A stretch of DNA of 64,000 nt, from contig NZ_CP035952.1 of the NCBI RefSeq assembly GCF_004214895.1, positions 3,172,501 to 3,236,500 of the forward strand, given 5' to 3'. This document shows, one piece after another, positions 24,345 through 34,938 of this stretch. The position numbers and the translations under genes were made by a program. The DNA is from Pseudomonas tructae. GTDB lineage: Bacteria > Pseudomonadota > Gammaproteobacteria > Pseudomonadales > Pseudomonadaceae. Within the stretch, counting starts at the first letter, position 1, and each line of letters starts with the position of its first letter. Below the pieces are notes generated by a model. It had not been told where the DNA came from and did no database searches. It was given only the letters and a program-made list of their open reading frames with translations.

Positions 24345-25352
24345 ATGATCTACCGTCCTCTGGGCCAAAGCGGCCTGCAGGTGTCTGCGCTGACCCTGGG
24401 CAGCATGATGTTCGGCTCGCCGACCAGCACCGAAGACTCGCTGCGCATCATCGACAAGGCCTGGGACCAGGGCATCAACTTCATCGACACCGCCGACGTG
24501 TACAACACCGGGCGCAGTGAAGAAATCGTCGGCGAAGCCATCGCCCGCAACCGCCAGGACTGGATCCTCGCCTCCAAGGTCGGCTTCGGCCCCGCCGACG
24601 GCCTGCCCAACCGCAGCGGCCTGAGCCGCAAGCACATCTTCAATGCCATCGATGCCAGCCTGACCCGCCTGGACACCGATTACCTGGACATCTATTACCT
24701 GCACCGCGAAGACCACAACACTCCGCTGGAGGTCAGCGTCAGCGCCATCGGCGAGCTGCTGCGCCAGGGCAAGATCCGCCACTGGGGGGTGTCGAACTTT
24801 CGTGGCTGGCGCATCGCCGAAATCTGCAACCTGGCCGAGCGCCTGGGCGTGGCCAAGCCGGTGGTCAGCCAGCCGCTGTACAACATCGTCAACCGCCAGG
24901 CCGAACCCGAGCAGTTCACCGCCGCCGCCCACCACGGCCTGGGCATCGTCCCCTTCAGCCCGCTGGCCCGCGGCGTGCTCAGCGGCAAGTACGCGCCCAA
25001 TGCCAACCCCGACGCCAACAGCCGCGCCGGGCGGCAGGACAAGCGCATCCTGGAAACCGAATGGCGCCCCGAATCCCTGGAAATCGCCCAGAAGATCCAC
25101 GCCTATACCCAGGACAAGGGCGTGGGCATGGTCGAGTTCGCCATCGCCTGGGTCCTCAACAACCGCCTGATCAGCTCGGCGATTGTCGGCCCGCGCACCG
25201 AAGCCCAGTGGGACACCTACAGCGGCGCCCTGGCAGTGAAGATCAGCGCTGAAGACGAAGCCTTCATCGATTCGCTGGTTACTCCCGGCCACGCCTCGAC
25301 CCATGGTTACAACGACACGGCGCATTTTGTCAGCGGACGCCTGCCACGCTGA
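24345..25352 (+). CDS. Aldo/keto reductase
   Basis: 335-residue NADPH-dependent (beta/alpha)8 oxidoreductase. The catalytic tetrad is visible: Asp and Tyr in FIDTADVYNTG, Lys in ILASKVGFG, His in YYLHRED. The cofactor region near the C-terminus is SSAIVGPRTEAQ. It resembles the YajO/Tas-like AKR group. It is monocistronic, with a REP element upstream and 178 bases before the next gene. The physiological carbonyl substrate is unknown. Confidence 0.92.
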   Translation: MIYRPLGQSGLQVSALTLGSMMFGSPTSTEDSLRIIDKAWDQGINFIDTADVYNTGRSEEIVGEAIARNRQDWILASKVGFGPADGLPNRSGLSRKHIFNAIDASLTRLDTDYLDIYYLHREDHNTPLEVSVSAIGELLRQGKIRHWGVSNFRGWRIAEICNLAERLGVAKPVVSQPLYNIVNRQAEPEQFTAAAHHGLGIVPFSPLARGVLSGKYAPNANPDANSRAGRQDKRILETEWRPESLEIAQKIHAYTQDKGVGMVEFAIAWVLNNRLISSAIVGPRTEAQWDTYSGALAVKISAEDEAFIDSLVTPGHASTHGYNDTAHFVSGRLPR

Positions 25353-25530
25353 GTGCAGCGGGCTGGTCGCGATGATCAGCCCCGCACCCCATGCAAAAAT
25401 GCAGATTCAGCCTGCAGTTTTACCCATTGAACTGAGCAAAATTGCACTGATACGATCCGGGCATCCTCTAGCGTCTATCCAGACCGTGTTAAAACACGTG
25501 GAAAATCAATAACAAAGCAGGGAGACAGCG

Positions 25531-26601
25531 ATGACCGCGCACGCTCAAGCGGCAACCGACGCCCAGGTACTGGCCGAGGTTCGCAACCATATCGGTCACT
25601 TGACCCTCAACCGCCCCGCCGGCCTCAATGCCCTCACCCTGGATATGGTGCGCAGCCTGCAGCAGCACCTGATCGCCTGGGCCAATGATCCGCACGTGCG
25701 AGCAGTGGTGTTGCGCGGCGAAGGCCCGAAGGGTTTCTGCGCCGGTGGCGACATCCGTTCGCTGTACGACAGCTACAAGGCCGGCGACAGCCTGCACCGA
25801 GACTTTTTCGTCGAGGAATACGCCCTCGACCTGTGCATCCATCATTACCCCAAGCCGGTCCTGGTGCTAATGGACGGCTTCACCCTCGGCGGCGGCATGG
25901 GCTTGGCCCAAGGCGCCGACCTGCGGGTGGTCACCGAGCGTAGCCGCCTGGCCATGCCGGAAACCGCCATCGGTTACTTCCCGGATGTCGGTGGCAGCTA
26001 CTTTCTCTCGCGCCTTCCTGGCCAGCTGGGCATTTACCTGGGCGTCAGCGGCGTGCAGGTGCAGGCCGCCGATGCGTTGTACTGCGGCCTGGCCGACTGG
26101 TACCTGGACAGCAGCAAACTCGCCAGCCTCGATGAACGCCTGGACAGCCTGCACTTTGGCGAACACCCGCTAAAGGACCTGCAAGGCGTGCTGGCCAAGC
26201 TTGGCACCCAGGTGCTCGACGACGCGCCCCTGGCCAAGCTGCGCCCGGCCATCGATCACTTCTTCGCCCTGCCCGAGGTTGGCAGTATCGTGGAACAACT
26301 ACAGGCCGTGACCGTGGCCGACAGCCACGACTGGGCGCTGAAAACCGCCGAGCTGCTGAACAGGCGCTCGCCGCTGGCCATGGCCGTGACCCTGGAGATG
26401 CTGCGCCGTGGCCGTCATCTGAACCTTGAGCAGTGCTTCGCCATGGAGCTGCACCTGGACCGCCAATGGTTCGACCACGGCGACCTGATCGAAGGCGTGC
26501 GCGCGCTGATCATCGACAAGGACAAGCAGCCGCGCTGGAACCCCGCCACCCTCGCCGGCCTCGACCGCCCGCGCGTGGATCAATTCTTCGAAGGCCTTTA
26601 A
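25531..26601 (+). CDS. Enoyl-CoA hydratase family, probable 3-hydroxyisobutyryl-CoA hydrolase
   Basis: 356 residues. This is longer than hydratases and matches the HIBYL-CoA hydrolase branch of the crotonase fold: oxyanion-hole motifs [12 protein letters not shown] and [13 protein letters not shown], then [20 protein letters not shown] with the catalytic Glu. It would release 3-hydroxyisobutyrate in valine breakdown. RBS GGGAGAC precedes ATG 25531. It forms an operon with the acyl-CoA dehydrogenase 16 bases downstream, consistent with branched-chain acyl-CoA catabolism. Confidence 0.85.
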   Translation: MTAHAQAATDAQVLAEVRNHIGHLTLNRPAGLNALTLDMVRSLQQHLIAWANDPHVRAVVLRGEGPKGFCAGGDIRSLYDSYKAGDSLHRDFFVEEYALDLCIHHYPKPVLVLMDGFTLGGGMGLAQGADLRVVTERSRLAMPETAIGYFPDVGGSYFLSRLPGQLGIYLGVSGVQVQAADALYCGLADWYLDSSKLASLDERLDSLHFGEHPLKDLQGVLAKLGTQVLDDAPLAKLRPAIDHFFALPEVGSIVEQLQAVTVADSHDWALKTAELLNRRSPLAMAVTLEMLRRGRHLNLEQCFAMELHLDRQWFDHGDLIEGVRALIIDKDKQPRWNPATLAGLDRPRVDQFFEGL

Positions 26602-26617
26602 GGCCTGGAGTACGCAG

Positions 26618-27769
26618 ATGCAAGACCTGGAACTGACTGAAGAACAGATCATGATCCGCGACATGGCCCGGGATTTTGCCCGCGGCGAGATCGCCCCCAA
26701 TGCCCAGGCCTGGGAGAAGGCTGGCTGGATCGACGATGGCGTGGTCGCCAAGATGGGCGAGCTGGGCCTGCTCGGCATGGTCGTGCCCGAACAATGGGGC
26801 GGCAGCTACACCGACTATGTCGCCTATGCCCTGGCCGTTGAGGAAATCGCCGCCGGCGACGGTGCCACCGGCGCCCTGATGAGCATTCACAACTCGGTGG
26901 GCTGCGGTCCCCTGCTCGCCTATGGCAGCGCCGAACAGCAACAGACCTGGCTCGAACGCCTGGCCAGTGGGCAGGTGATCGGCTGCTTCTGCCTGACCGA
27001 ACCGCAAGCCGGCTCCGAAGCCCACAACCTGCGCACCCGCGCCGAACTGCAGGGTGATCACTGGGTGATCAATGGCGCCAAGCAGTTCGTCAGCAATGCC
27101 CGCCGCGCAGGATTAGCCATTGTCTTTGCGGTCACTGACCCGCAGTTGGGCAAAAAGGGCATCTCGGCTTTTCTGGTGCCCACCGACAATGAAGGCTTTG
27201 TGGTCGATCGCAGCGAACACAAGATGGGCATCCGCGCCTCCGACACCTGTGCGGTCACCCTGAACAACTGCCGCATCCCGGCGGCCAATCTGCTGGGCGA
27301 GCGCGGCAAGGGCCTGGCCATTGCCCTGTCCAACCTCGAAGGCGGTCGCATCGGCATCGCCGCCCAGGCCCTGGGCATTGCCCGTGCAGCGTTCGAGGCG
27401 GCGCTGCTGTACTCGCGCGAGCGTATCCAGTTCGGCAAGCCGATCAACGAACACCAGAGCATTGCCAACCTGCTGGCCGACATGCAGGTGCAGATCAACG
27501 CCGCACGGCTGTTGATCCTGCACGCCGCCCGCCTGCGCAGCGCCGGCAAGCCGTGCCTGAGCGAGGCCTCCCAGGCCAAGCTGTTCGCCTCGGAAATGGC
27601 CGAGCGGGTGTGTTCCAAGGCGATACAGGTGCATGGTGGCTATGGGTATCTGGAGGACTATCCGGTCGAGCGCTACTACCGTGATGCCCGTATTACCCAG
27701 ATCTACGAAGGTTCGAGCGAGATCCAGCGTATGTTGATTGCCCGGGAGCTTAAACACTACCCGCTATGA
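26618..27769 (+). CDS. Acyl-CoA dehydrogenase (probable isobutyryl/short branched chain)
   Basis: 383-residue FAD flavoenzyme giving 2-enoyl-CoA. The family motifs are [20 protein letters not shown] (FAD/substrate binding) and [33 protein letters not shown], whose Glu after IY is the usual catalytic-base position. With the preceding HIBYL-CoA hydrolase-like enzyme it fits isobutyryl-CoA dehydrogenase of valine degradation (inference). Its last 6 bases overlap the 3' end of the convergent 1,052-residue gene. Confidence 0.9.
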   Translation: MQDLELTEEQIMIRDMARDFARGEIAPNAQAWEKAGWIDDGVVAKMGELGLLGMVVPEQWGGSYTDYVAYALAVEEIAAGDGATGALMSIHNSVGCGPLLAYGSAEQQQTWLERLASGQVIGCFCLTEPQAGSEAHNLRTRAELQGDHWVINGAKQFVSNARRAGLAIVFAVTDPQLGKKGISAFLVPTDNEGFVVDRSEHKMGIRASDTCAVTLNNCRIPAANLLGERGKGLAIALSNLEGGRIGIAAQALGIARAAFEAALLYSRERIQFGKPINEHQSIANLLADMQVQINAARLLILHAARLRSAGKPCLSEASQAKLFASEMAERVCSKAIQVHGGYGYLEDYPVERYYRDARITQIYEGSSEIQRMLIARELKHYPL

Positions 27770-30700
27770 ATCCCCTGCCGGGCGGGACCCTTCGTGCTCG
27801 CAAGGCGCATGCGCAGGGGTGCATGCCCGGCAGGCAAGCGTAGCCAGCCGATAGCCCGTTGCATAAACCATGTTGCCGTGGGCTATGGGATAAATTCGGC
27901 CAACCCCTATGGACAGGCTATAGGCATACTCTGGCTGGGGTGGGGAGCCGAGAAACACGATGGTGCTGCCAGGCCAGTTACCCTCTTCATCTTGCAGCCA
28001 GCCGCACGCGCGCAAATCTCCCCATTCGCTCCACAATTGTCCAAGGCCTCGCTGCCCCTCACGATGAATCACCTCGCCAATGGTCGGCATCTGCAAGCCT
28101 TCACGCAGGCAGTAGTCTTGTGCCGAGGTAAAGGTGTACAGCAGCCTGGACGGCTTCTCGTACCACTTCAGCGGTGCATCCAGGCGATAGCTGGCGTGGC
28201 GGTCATCGGCACCATCGGCAGAGATGAACAGGGCTTGCTGTAAAGGCGCAAGCAAGGTCACCTCGCCGGTTTCGTCCACCGACGCCAGTTCGGGGTGACT
28301 GACACTGAAACGTATCGGTGGCACCAGGCCGATCGGTCTGCGCCTGAAACGTGCTCCGGCAAATCCGCTGACCGGTGCAAAGCGCCCGGTGATCCAGCCA
28401 TTGACCTCATAGGGATGCCAGCCCAGAGGCTTGACGATCAGCTGCAGGGGGGCGAAGGTCAGGGCGTTGGCCTCCAGTGCCGAGCCGTCGAAACAGACTT
28501 TGAACTGTAACGTGAATTGGCTGCCGGAGATCAACTGCAGCAGCAGTACGCGCGCGATCGCCAGGTTCAAGCCGTCAGTGAGTTGCTCGGGGTCGTCCAG
28601 TACACCCTCGAACAACGTCTGATTGACCGGCCCCTCTTCGCTGCTGCCATGCAAACGCAACCAGGCCCACTGACCCAGGGCAATAAATGGCCAGGGCGCG
28701 ACCAGAAAATGCGCATTTTCATCAAAGTCGGACAGATCAAGGCCGCCATCGTTCGCTTCAAGCACCTGGGTTGGCGGCAATTGAGCAAGCGTCTTGACAG
28801 ACAGCTCGAACTTTATGGAGAAACGTGGATCTTCAGCGCCGTCAGTGACGATATAGCGAATCACGACCGGGCTCGACAGCGGCCGAATGCTGCTGCCAAT
28901 TACCGCTGCGGGCACATCGAAGTCAACTACGCCAGTAGCATTGCCCGGCTTGCTCGGCGAGACCCAGCTGTCTTCGTCCAGCTCATCCTGCCACTCGACC
29001 GCGATTTGCTGCCCTTCGTGCATACCCTCGTAAACGACCCGCACCTGCAGTCCATCGACCGCATCGAAAGGGTCGAGTACTGCTCCGGGGGCTGCGGGCA
29101 CCTGGGGAGCCGGCAGGCCGATATCCAGTTCGCCCACTGTCAGGTTCAGGGCGTGCGAGGCGCGCCCAGGTCGCGCGGCATTGCTGACGGTGTAGCTTAC
29201 GTGAATGTGCTGGCCCTGGCTGGCCAGGACGATCTCACGGGGGACCTTGAACACCGGCGGTTGCTCTGCGGTTTCGACCTGTTGTCGTTCGCTGGCAAAG
29301 CCTTGCTCATCAAAGCCGTACCAGAAATAGGTCACCCAACTCCCCGGCAGTACATCCTCACCCGCCGGGATGACCAGCGTGGCGCCGTCTTCACCGATGT
29401 CACCGGGTGCCAGCATGCCACCCTGGGCCTCTTGCACCTCGGGTGCCTCGAGCAGCGCGAGCGCATCACCGATTTGCAGAAACAACGAAGCCGAGCGCTC
29501 GTTGTTGACCAGGTAGTAGACTTCAGCACGCTGGCCCCAGAGCTGCGCCACATAGTGTTCGGGAACGGTACGTTCAATGAAGCCCGGGCCGACCTCAAGC
29601 TCTTCTTCGGTAAGGGTCAGCACCTGCTCGTAGAACACCCGAGCGTTGTCAAAGCGCTTGCCGGTCCAGATAATCCGCACGGTTTGCCCGGCCTTGATCC
29701 AGGGGTAATGGCGTATCTGCACCGTCGCTGGCGAGTCAGGCTCCAGGTAGTTTTCTTCACTGGCTTGCTCCACTCCGGGCAGTGCCAGTGGTGTTCGGCT
29801 GTCAGTAAAGATCACCGGCACCTGGGGTGATGCCAGGTCTGGGGTCTCTGCCCGCAGGCGGCGATAGGACACGGCTGCAGTGCCTCGCCCCAAGGTTCTG
29901 GCCAATGCGTTGGGGACGACGAACGTCACCGGTCCCGGCACCTGAGCCACCGTTGACTCATGCTGGAACGGCACCGGCTCGCCGTTGAAAGCAAAGCCGT
30001 CAAAGTGTAACGCCAGCACATCACCGACTCTAAAATGATAGACATAGGTAAAGATCTCAACCAGCAGGTCGCGCTCATCAAGATTTCCGACTTGCGCCCG
30101 GCACCCGGTACCTCCTCCTTCGCCTCTGATCGCAACACAAGCCGCTGGCAACGGATCGCCATTGACCTTTACCGGAACCTCCAGCCGGGGTGACCACGGG
30201 CTCTTTTGCTCACCTTCGCTGCTGTTGAGCAGTTCATCAATGACCCGGTACTGCACAAGCACGTGTCGGGTCGGAGCGAGCTCGGCGCGATCACCATCGC
30301 CGGCCGCACGAATCACTTCGGCTGGCACCGTCAAGGACAAGGTGACGCCTACTTGCTCAAGGTCGAGCACTTGGCTGAAACGCTGCCCCCCCCAATCCAC
30401 CTCGACCCGATCACGTACGCGCATGCCTGGGTAAGGTTCGATACTCAGTTGTACTCTATTGATGTTGGAGGCTGTGACCTCCTCGACATTCACCGCCAGC
30501 GCAGGCAACTGCGACAACTCGCCAGGTGCCGTCTGCCCCGGCCGGCTCAGCTTGACCAGCACCCGTATCGGTGCACTGACCTGCCAGCCGCGGGTGGGCT
30601 GCCATAATGCGTAGTACACGCTGATCTGCCCATCGCTCAGGTAGTGCGCCGGGAGCGAAACATGCACGGTATTGCTAACGTCGACGTCGTTCAGCATCTG

Positions 30701-30922
30701 GACTATCGCAGGCTGGTCCCCCCAATAGAGCCACAACAGATCGCCCGCCTGCTGCCCTTGCCAGGGGCTGATGGCAAGCGCCAGCGAGCCGTTGGCGTCC
30801 AGCATCGCCAGGTTGACGCCTGCGTCGCCGTTCACCTCATGGCCATCCTCGTCTTGCACCACGACCGCAAGATGTTCACCAACAGGCAAGCGTGGTAAAG
30901 GTAACTCGAGCAACCAAGTCAT
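27764..30922 (-). CDS. Large Ig-like repeat protein of unknown function
   Basis: 1,052 residues, starting at ATG 30922 behind a perfect AGGAGG seven bases away. There is no signal peptide or membrane segment. About seven or eight repeats of 110-130 residues have a beta-sandwich look, each with phrases like [29 protein letters not shown] or [12 protein letters not shown] and a VPAEVI / VPEHYV / VPREIV strand. After a [14 protein letters not shown]ig-2-like segment, the last about 100 residues ([27 protein letters not shown]) resemble the C-type-lectin-like end domain of intimin/invasin-type proteins. I recognise the fold types but no function. Without an export signal it may leave by another route or act inside the cell. 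Confidence 0.8.
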   Translation of the reverse strand: MTWLLELPLPRLPVGEHLAVVVQDEDGHEVNGDAGVNLAMLDANGSLALAISPWQGQQAGDLLWLYWGDQPAIVQMLNDVDVSNTVHVSLPAHYLSDGQISVYYALWQPTRGWQVSAPIRVLVKLSRPGQTAPGELSQLPALAVNVEEVTASNINRVQLSIEPYPGMRVRDRVEVDWGGQRFSQVLDLEQVGVTLSLTVPAEVIRAAGDGDRAELAPTRHVLVQYRVIDELLNSSEGEQKSPWSPRLEVPVKVNGDPLPAACVAIRGEGGGTGCRAQVGNLDERDLLVEIFTYVYHFRVGDVLALHFDGFAFNGEPVPFQHESTVAQVPGPVTFVVPNALARTLGRGTAAVSYRRLRAETPDLASPQVPVIFTDSRTPLALPGVEQASEENYLEPDSPATVQIRHYPWIKAGQTVRIIWTGKRFDNARVFYEQVLTLTEEELEVGPGFIERTVPEHYVAQLWGQRAEVYYLVNNERSASLFLQIGDALALLEAPEVQEAQGGMLAPGDIGEDGATLVIPAGEDVLPGSWVTYFWYGFDEQGFASERQQVETAEQPPVFKVPREIVLASQGQHIHVSYTVSNAARPGRASHALNLTVGELDIGLPAPQVPAAPGAVLDPFDAVDGLQVRVVYEGMHEGQQIAVEWQDELDEDSWVSPSKPGNATGVVDFDVPAAVIGSSIRPLSSPVVIRYIVTDGAEDPRFSIKFELSVKTLAQLPPTQVLEANDGGLDLSDFDENAHFLVAPWPFIALGQWAWLRLHGSSEEGPVNQTLFEGVLDDPEQLTDGLNLAIARVLLLQLISGSQFTLQFKVCFDGSALEANALTFAPLQLIVKPLGWHPYEVNGWITGRFAPVSGFAGARFRRRPIGLVPPIRFSVSHPELASVDETGEVTLLAPLQQALFISADGADDRHASYRLDAPLKWYEKPSRLLYTFTSAQDYCLREGLQMPTIGEVIHREGQRGLGQLWSEWGDLRACGWLQDEEGNWPGSTIVFLGSPPQPEYAYSLSIGVGRIYPIAHGNMVYATGYRLATLACRACTPAHAPCEHEGSRPAGDS

Positions 30923-31084
30923 AGGTATTCCTCCTGAGCGCAAAGCCTATTCAACCCTTGACTGCCAGGTGACGAAACTGGCAGAAATGCTAGGTAAGCG
31001 GCGCCGGCACTCTATTATGCAAATTAGCCATTGAAACCTTGGCAAGGCCTGAAGTAAGCTCGGGAGCATCAACTGGAGAGTCAC

Positions 31085-31216
31085 ATGTCGCCTACCACCC
31101 TCACTCACGCTTGCAGCACCGGTCGCCTGTCGCGCCCTGTGGTGGCTGGCGAGTGCGCGACGGCCTCCCCGGCAACGTTTTATTTTGGGTATTGGTTTAG
31201 CCACAGGCGCCGCTGA
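31085..31216 (+). CDS. Leader peptide with Phe/Tyr/Trp codon cluster
   Basis: 43-codon ORF with GGAG seven bases before ATG 31085 and a TGA at 31214-31216. Near its end it reads TFYFGYWFS: six aromatic codons (Phe, Tyr, Phe, Tyr, Trp, Phe) within nine. It is followed 52 bases later by a strong intrinsic terminator and then a DAHP synthase gene. This is the classic layout of transcription attenuation, in which ribosome stalling at aromatic codons would prevent termination. The function is inferred from layout; the peptide is too short for homology. Confidence 0.75.
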   Translation: MSPTTLTHACSTGRLSRPVVAGECATASPATFYFGYWFSHRRR

Positions 31217-31268
31217 TACCCACACCGGCGCCCACTTTCAAGGGGCCGCCGAACACGAGACTACTCAA

Positions 31269-31298
31269 CCCCCGGCCGGCTCCCCGACCGGGGGTTTT
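31269..31298 (+). terminator. Attenuator-type intrinsic terminator before DAHP synthase
   Basis: An 11-bp stem with one C-A mismatch, left arm CCCCCGGCCGG (31269-31279), loop CTCC, right arm CCGACCGGGGG (31284-31294), followed by TTTT. It lies between the leader peptide and the DAHP synthase gene, so it acts as a conditional terminator if the leader is an attenuator. Confidence 0.8.
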
Positions 31299-31339
31299 GC
31301 GTTTCAAGGCCCAACAGATATCAAATTGAGGAACAGCAC

Positions 31340-31489
31340 ATGAACACCATCTACCACCGTTACCCACGCTTTGGCACCTGGCGATTTAGCCAATCCCGTT
31401 CGGGCCAGTCTGCCGCCTCCGATCGGTCACATGTTGGTGGCACGCTCACACATGACGCCAATCAGGCCAACTGTCGAACACCTCGATAG
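31340..31489 (+). CDS. Second small ORF upstream of DAHP synthase
   Basis: 49-codon ORF starting at ATG 31340 with a GAGG about nine bases upstream, ending TAG at 31487-31489. Its first sixteen residues (MNTIYHRYPRFGTWRF) again concentrate Tyr, Phe and Trp. It sits downstream of the attenuator terminator and ends 49 bases before the enzyme start. It could be a second sensing leader acting on translation, or an N-terminal remnant. The RBS supports translation; the role is unknown. Confidence 0.5.
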   Translation: MNTIYHRYPRFGTWRFSQSRSGQSAASDRSHVGGTLTHDANQANCRTPR

Positions 31490-31538
31490 GGCCGACAGCG
31501 CGGGCCAGACCCCGCCATCCGCCCAGGGAACCCAGAAC

Positions 31539-32600
31539 ATGCAATCGTCCAACCTCGCTCTGCCACTGTCCGAACCCACCGCTGCCAACAGCGCCGTCAG
31601 CCAACGCCTGCCGAGCCCGCTGCTGCTAAAGCAGCAAATGCCGCTCACCCCGGCCCTCACCGCCCAGGTCCAGGCCCATCGCCAGGCCGTACGTGCCATT
31701 CTCGATGGCGAAGACAAGCGTCTGCTGGTGATCGTTGGCCCCTGCTCGCTGCACGACCCGCGTTCGGCCCGCGAATACGCCCAACGCCTGGCGCACCTGG
31801 CCATTGACGTCAGCGACCAGATACTGCTGGTCATGCGCGCCTACATTGAAAAGCCGCGCACCACCGTCGGCTGGAAAGGCCTGGCCTACGACCCGCACCT
31901 CGATGGCAGCGACGATATGCACGGCGGCATCGCCTTGTCCCGCGGCCTCATGCTGGCCATGCTCGAGCGCGGCCTGCCGGTGGCCACCGAGCTGCTGCAA
32001 CCGATGGCGGCCGGTTACTTCGATGACGTGCTCAGCTGGGCGGCGATTGGTGCACGCACCACCGAGTCGCAGATTCACCGCGAGATGGTCAGCGGCCTGG
32101 GCCTGCCGGTGGGCTTCAAGAACGGTACCGACGGTGGCGTTGGCATTGCCTGCGATGCGATCCGCAGTGCCGCCCACAGCCATCGGCATTTTGGCATGGA
32201 CATGCAAGGCTACCCGGCGATTGTCGAAACCCTGGGCAACCCCGACACCCACCTGGTGCTGCGCGGTGGCAACAAGGGCCCGAACTACGACCGCCAGAGC
32301 CTCGCCCTGGCCCGTCAAGGATTGGCCAAGGCCGGTGTGGCGGCGCGGATCATGGTCGATTGCAGCCACGCCAACAGCGGCAAGGACCCACTGCGCCAAC
32401 CGGCAGTGTTCAACGAGGTGCTGGAGCAACGCCTGCAAGGCGACACCTCGCTGGTCGGCATGATGCTCGAGAGCCACCTGTTCGACGGCTGCCAGACGCT
32501 GGGTGCACAACCGCTCAAGTACGGTGTGTCGATTACCGACGGCTGCCTGGGCTGGGATTCGACCGAGCGTTTGCTGCGTGAGGCGGCTGAGCGGTTGTGA
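31539..32600 (+). CDS. aroF: Class I 3-deoxy-7-phosphoheptulonate (DAHP) synthase
   Basis: 353 residues, AroF/G/H type: phosphoenolpyruvate + erythrose 4-phosphate to DAHP, first step of the shikimate pathway. Motifs are VGPCSLHDP, YIEKPRTTVGWKGL, SWAAIGARTTESQIHRE, PVGFKNGTDG, LRGGNKGPNY and MVDCSHANSGKD (metal and substrate residues all present). ATG 31539 gives the usual family length; an open frame runs back to 31371 but is extra. Expression is probably attenuated through the aromatic leader upstream. Which amino acid feeds back on the enzyme is not visible. Confidence 0.93.
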   Translation: MQSSNLALPLSEPTAANSAVSQRLPSPLLLKQQMPLTPALTAQVQAHRQAVRAILDGEDKRLLVIVGPCSLHDPRSAREYAQRLAHLAIDVSDQILLVMRAYIEKPRTTVGWKGLAYDPHLDGSDDMHGGIALSRGLMLAMLERGLPVATELLQPMAAGYFDDVLSWAAIGARTTESQIHREMVSGLGLPVGFKNGTDGGVGIACDAIRSAAHSHRHFGMDMQGYPAIVETLGNPDTHLVLRGGNKGPNYDRQSLALARQGLAKAGVAARIMVDCSHANSGKDPLRQPAVFNEVLEQRLQGDTSLVGMMLESHLFDGCQTLGAQPLKYGVSITDGCLGWDSTERLLREAAERL

Positions 32601-32606
32601 GCCTTT

Positions 32607-32665
32607 TCGCGGGGCAAGCCCGCTCCCACAGAGTGAGGCCTGTGGGAGCGGGCTTGCCCCGCGAT
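32607..32665. repeat. REP palindrome 2
   Basis: Inverted repeat with arms TCGCGGGGCAAGCCCGCTCC and its complement, just after the DAHP synthase stop. It may also protect the 3' end of that transcript. Confidence 0.9.
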
Positions 32666-32711
32666 TGCCATCAGCGTTAGGCTTGGCGTTTTACCTCAAG
32701 GAGCCACTCCC

Positions 32712-32993
32712 ATGGCCAGAGCCACTGCCCGTCACATCCTGGTTGCCACCGAAGACAAGTGCAACGAACTCAAGGCCCAGATCGAAGCCGGCGCCGATTT
32801 CGCCGACATCGCCAAAGCCAACTCCACCTGCCCCTCGAGCCGCCAGGGCGGTGACCTGGGCTCGTTCGGCCCGGGCCAGATGGTCAAGGAGTTCGATGCC
32901 GTGGTGTTCAGCGCACCGGTCAACACCGTGCAAGGTCCGGTGAAGACCCAGTTTGGGTATCACCTGCTGGAAGTGACCAGCCGTCAGGACTGA
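32712..32993 (+). CDS. ppiC: Parvulin-type peptidyl-prolyl cis-trans isomerase PpiC
   Basis: 93-residue single-domain parvulin without signal peptide, hence cytoplasmic. Family residues are visible: ARHILV at the start, CPSSRQGGDLGSFGPGQMV in the middle, FGYHLLEV at the end. Length and sequence fit E. coli PpiC. It is followed by a clear intrinsic-type hairpin at 33005. A second copy lies at 41528. Confidence 0.92.
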   Translation: MARATARHILVATEDKCNELKAQIEAGADFADIAKANSTCPSSRQGGDLGSFGPGQMVKEFDAVVFSAPVNTVQGPVKTQFGYHLLEVTSRQD

Positions 32994-33004
32994 CCGTTGT
33001 CAGA

Positions 33005-33029
33005 CAAACCGGCCCAGCGCCGGTTTGTT
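33005..33029 (+). terminator. Hairpin terminator after ppiC
   Basis: Perfect 10-bp stem ACAAACCGGC / GCCGGTTTGT with a 5-base loop, ending 36 bases after the ppiC stop. Only a weak T run follows. Confidence 0.65.
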
Positions 33030-33063
33030 CACTTAGCTGGCCTGCTAAGCTTCAGCCACAGTC

Positions 33064-34938
33064 GTGGTTCAGGTAGTCAGGCGCTTGCGAATTGTTCCCT
33101 TCCCGTTCCAGTTGTTCGTCTTCGGCCTGTTCCTTGCCTGGTCGTGCGTCGCCCTGTCAGCCCCTGTTCACGCCCTGACCGTCTATGGCGAAGCACCGCG
33201 CTACCCCGCAGGCTTCGGGCACTTCAACTACACCAACCCCAACGCCCCCAAAGGCGGCACATTGCGCCGTTCGGCCATCGAGATCGGCCAGTTCGACCAC
33301 CTGATTCCCTACATCGACAAAGGCATCGGCGTTGCCGAGGTCGATGGCTGGTTGTATGCGCCGCTGGCGGTGCGCTCGCAGGATGAACCCTATACGGTGT
33401 ACGGGCTGGTAGCGCGGCAACTGGAACGCGACCCTGACGGTCGCTGGCTGCGTTTTTACCTGGACCCACGCGCGCGCTTTGCCGATGGTCAGCCGATCCG
33501 CGCCGAGGATGTGCGCTACACCTTCGAACTGTTGATGCGAGCGGGCAATCTCAAGTACCGCACCCAGTTTGCCGATGTCGAGCGAGTCGAAGTCGAGGCA
33601 CCACGGCAGATTCTGTTCACCTTCAAAAGCAACCAGAACCGCACCCTGCCCCTGGACCTTGCAAGCTTGCCGGTGCTGCCCGAGCATTGGTGGAAAGACC
33701 GCGACTTTGCCAATGGCGCCGGCTTCGAAGCGCCGCTGGGCAGTGGGCCGTACCGGGTCGGGCGGGTCGACAATGGCCGCAGCATCACCTTTGAACGCGA
33801 GCCGAACTGGTGGGGCCGCGACTTGCCGGTCAATCGCGGCCGTTATAACTTCGACCAGATCCGCATCGAGTACTTCGGCGACACCGAAGTCGCGCGCCAG
33901 GTACTGCGCGGTGGCGGCTTCGACTATAACCGCGAGTTCTCCGCCACCGCCTACACCCTCGGCTACGCCAGCCCCGCCCTGGACGATGGCCGCCTGCAAC
34001 GGGCGCACCTGGCCAAGGACGCGCCGCAAACTGCCCAGGGCTTTATCTTCAACTTGCAACGCCCGGTGTTCAAGGACCGCAGAGTACGTCAGGCGCTGGC
34101 GCTGCTGTGGGACTTCGAATGGAGCAACCGGCAGATGATGCGTTCGCTGTACATCCGCCAGCAGAGTTTTTTCGCCAACAGTGCCCTGGCCGCTCGGGCC
34201 TTGCCCGATGCCCAGGAGCTCAAGTTGCTTGAACCCTTGAGCGGGCAGATCCCCGACGAGGTGTTCAGCCAGGTGTTCGAGGCACCGCGCACCGATGGCT
34301 CGGGGCTGATCCGTGACAAGCAGCTGCAAGCCCTCGCCCTGCTCGAAGCGGCAGGCTGGCAACCGCAGGGCGATCAATTGGTCAACGCCCAAGGCGAGCC
34401 GCTGAGCTTCACCTTCCTCAATGGCCAGGCCGGGTTCGAGCGCCTGCTGCTGCCATGGAAGCGCAACCTGGCGCAGATCGGCATCACCCTGCAGATCCGC
34501 CGCATCGACGCCTCGCAGTACGTCAACCGGCTGATGGCCCGCGACTATGACCTGATCGTCAGTGGCTACCCGGTGTCACCGTCACCGGGGCTTGAGCTGT
34601 ACAACTACTTCGGCTCGGCCGCGGCCAGCGACCCGGGTTCGAACAATTACATGGCCCTGCAGGACCCCGCGGTAGACCGCCTGCTCGACGGCCTGGTCAA
34701 GGCCGAGACCAAGGCCGACATGCTCCGCCATGCTCATGCCCTGGACCGGGTGCTGAGCTGGAACTACTACTGGATCCCCAACTACTACCCGCCGGGCAGC
34801 TCGACCGTGTGGTGGAACCGCTTCGGTCTGCCCAAGGTGCAAGCGAGCAACGACGAGGGCCTGGACAGCTGGTGGCAAGTCAGCCCGACACCGCTGACCA
34901 ACGCGCAGATGGCCGAGCGCCTGGGGAGCCAACCATGA
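33064..34938 (+). CDS. yejA: Periplasmic peptide-binding protein, YejA-type (family 5 SBP)
   Basis: 624 residues. The N-terminus has a signal peptide ([23 protein letters not shown]). The mature part matches the family 5 extracellular solute-binding proteins of the YejA/microcin C-uptake type: [55 protein letters not shown]. The start is uncertain: GTG 33064 is the first possible, TTG 33085 the next, and neither has a strong RBS. Its stop overlaps the yejB start (ATGA). It delivers oligopeptides to the YejB/E permease. Confidence 0.88.
   Translation: MVQVVRRLRIVPFPFQLFVFGLFLAWSCVALSAPVHALTVYGEAPRYPAGFGHFNYTNPNAPKGGTLRRSAIEIGQFDHLIPYIDKGIGVAEVDGWLYAPLAVRSQDEPYTVYGLVARQLERDPDGRWLRFYLDPRARFADGQPIRAEDVRYTFELLMRAGNLKYRTQFADVERVEVEAPRQILFTFKSNQNRTLPLDLASLPVLPEHWWKDRDFANGAGFEAPLGSGPYRVGRVDNGRSITFEREPNWWGRDLPVNRGRYNFDQIRIEYFGDTEVARQVLRGGGFDYNREFSATAYTLGYASPALDDGRLQRAHLAKDAPQTAQGFIFNLQRPVFKDRRVRQALALLWDFEWSNRQMMRSLYIRQQSFFANSALAARALPDAQELKLLEPLSGQIPDEVFSQVFEAPRTDGSGLIRDKQLQALALLEAAGWQPQGDQLVNAQGEPLSFTFLNGQAGFERLLLPWKRNLAQIGITLQIRRIDASQYVNRLMARDYDLIVSGYPVSPSPGLELYNYFGSAAASDPGSNNYMALQDPAVDRLLDGLVKAETKADMLRHAHALDRVLSWNYYWIPNYYPPGSSTVWWNRFGLPKVQASNDEGLDSWWQVSPTPLTNAQMAERLGSQP

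Noticed and set aside
23106..25325. Long alternative ORFs over the MFS and aldo/keto reductase genes
   Set aside because: Arg/Pro/Gln-rich translations of the wrong frame or strand; the called genes have complete motif sets.
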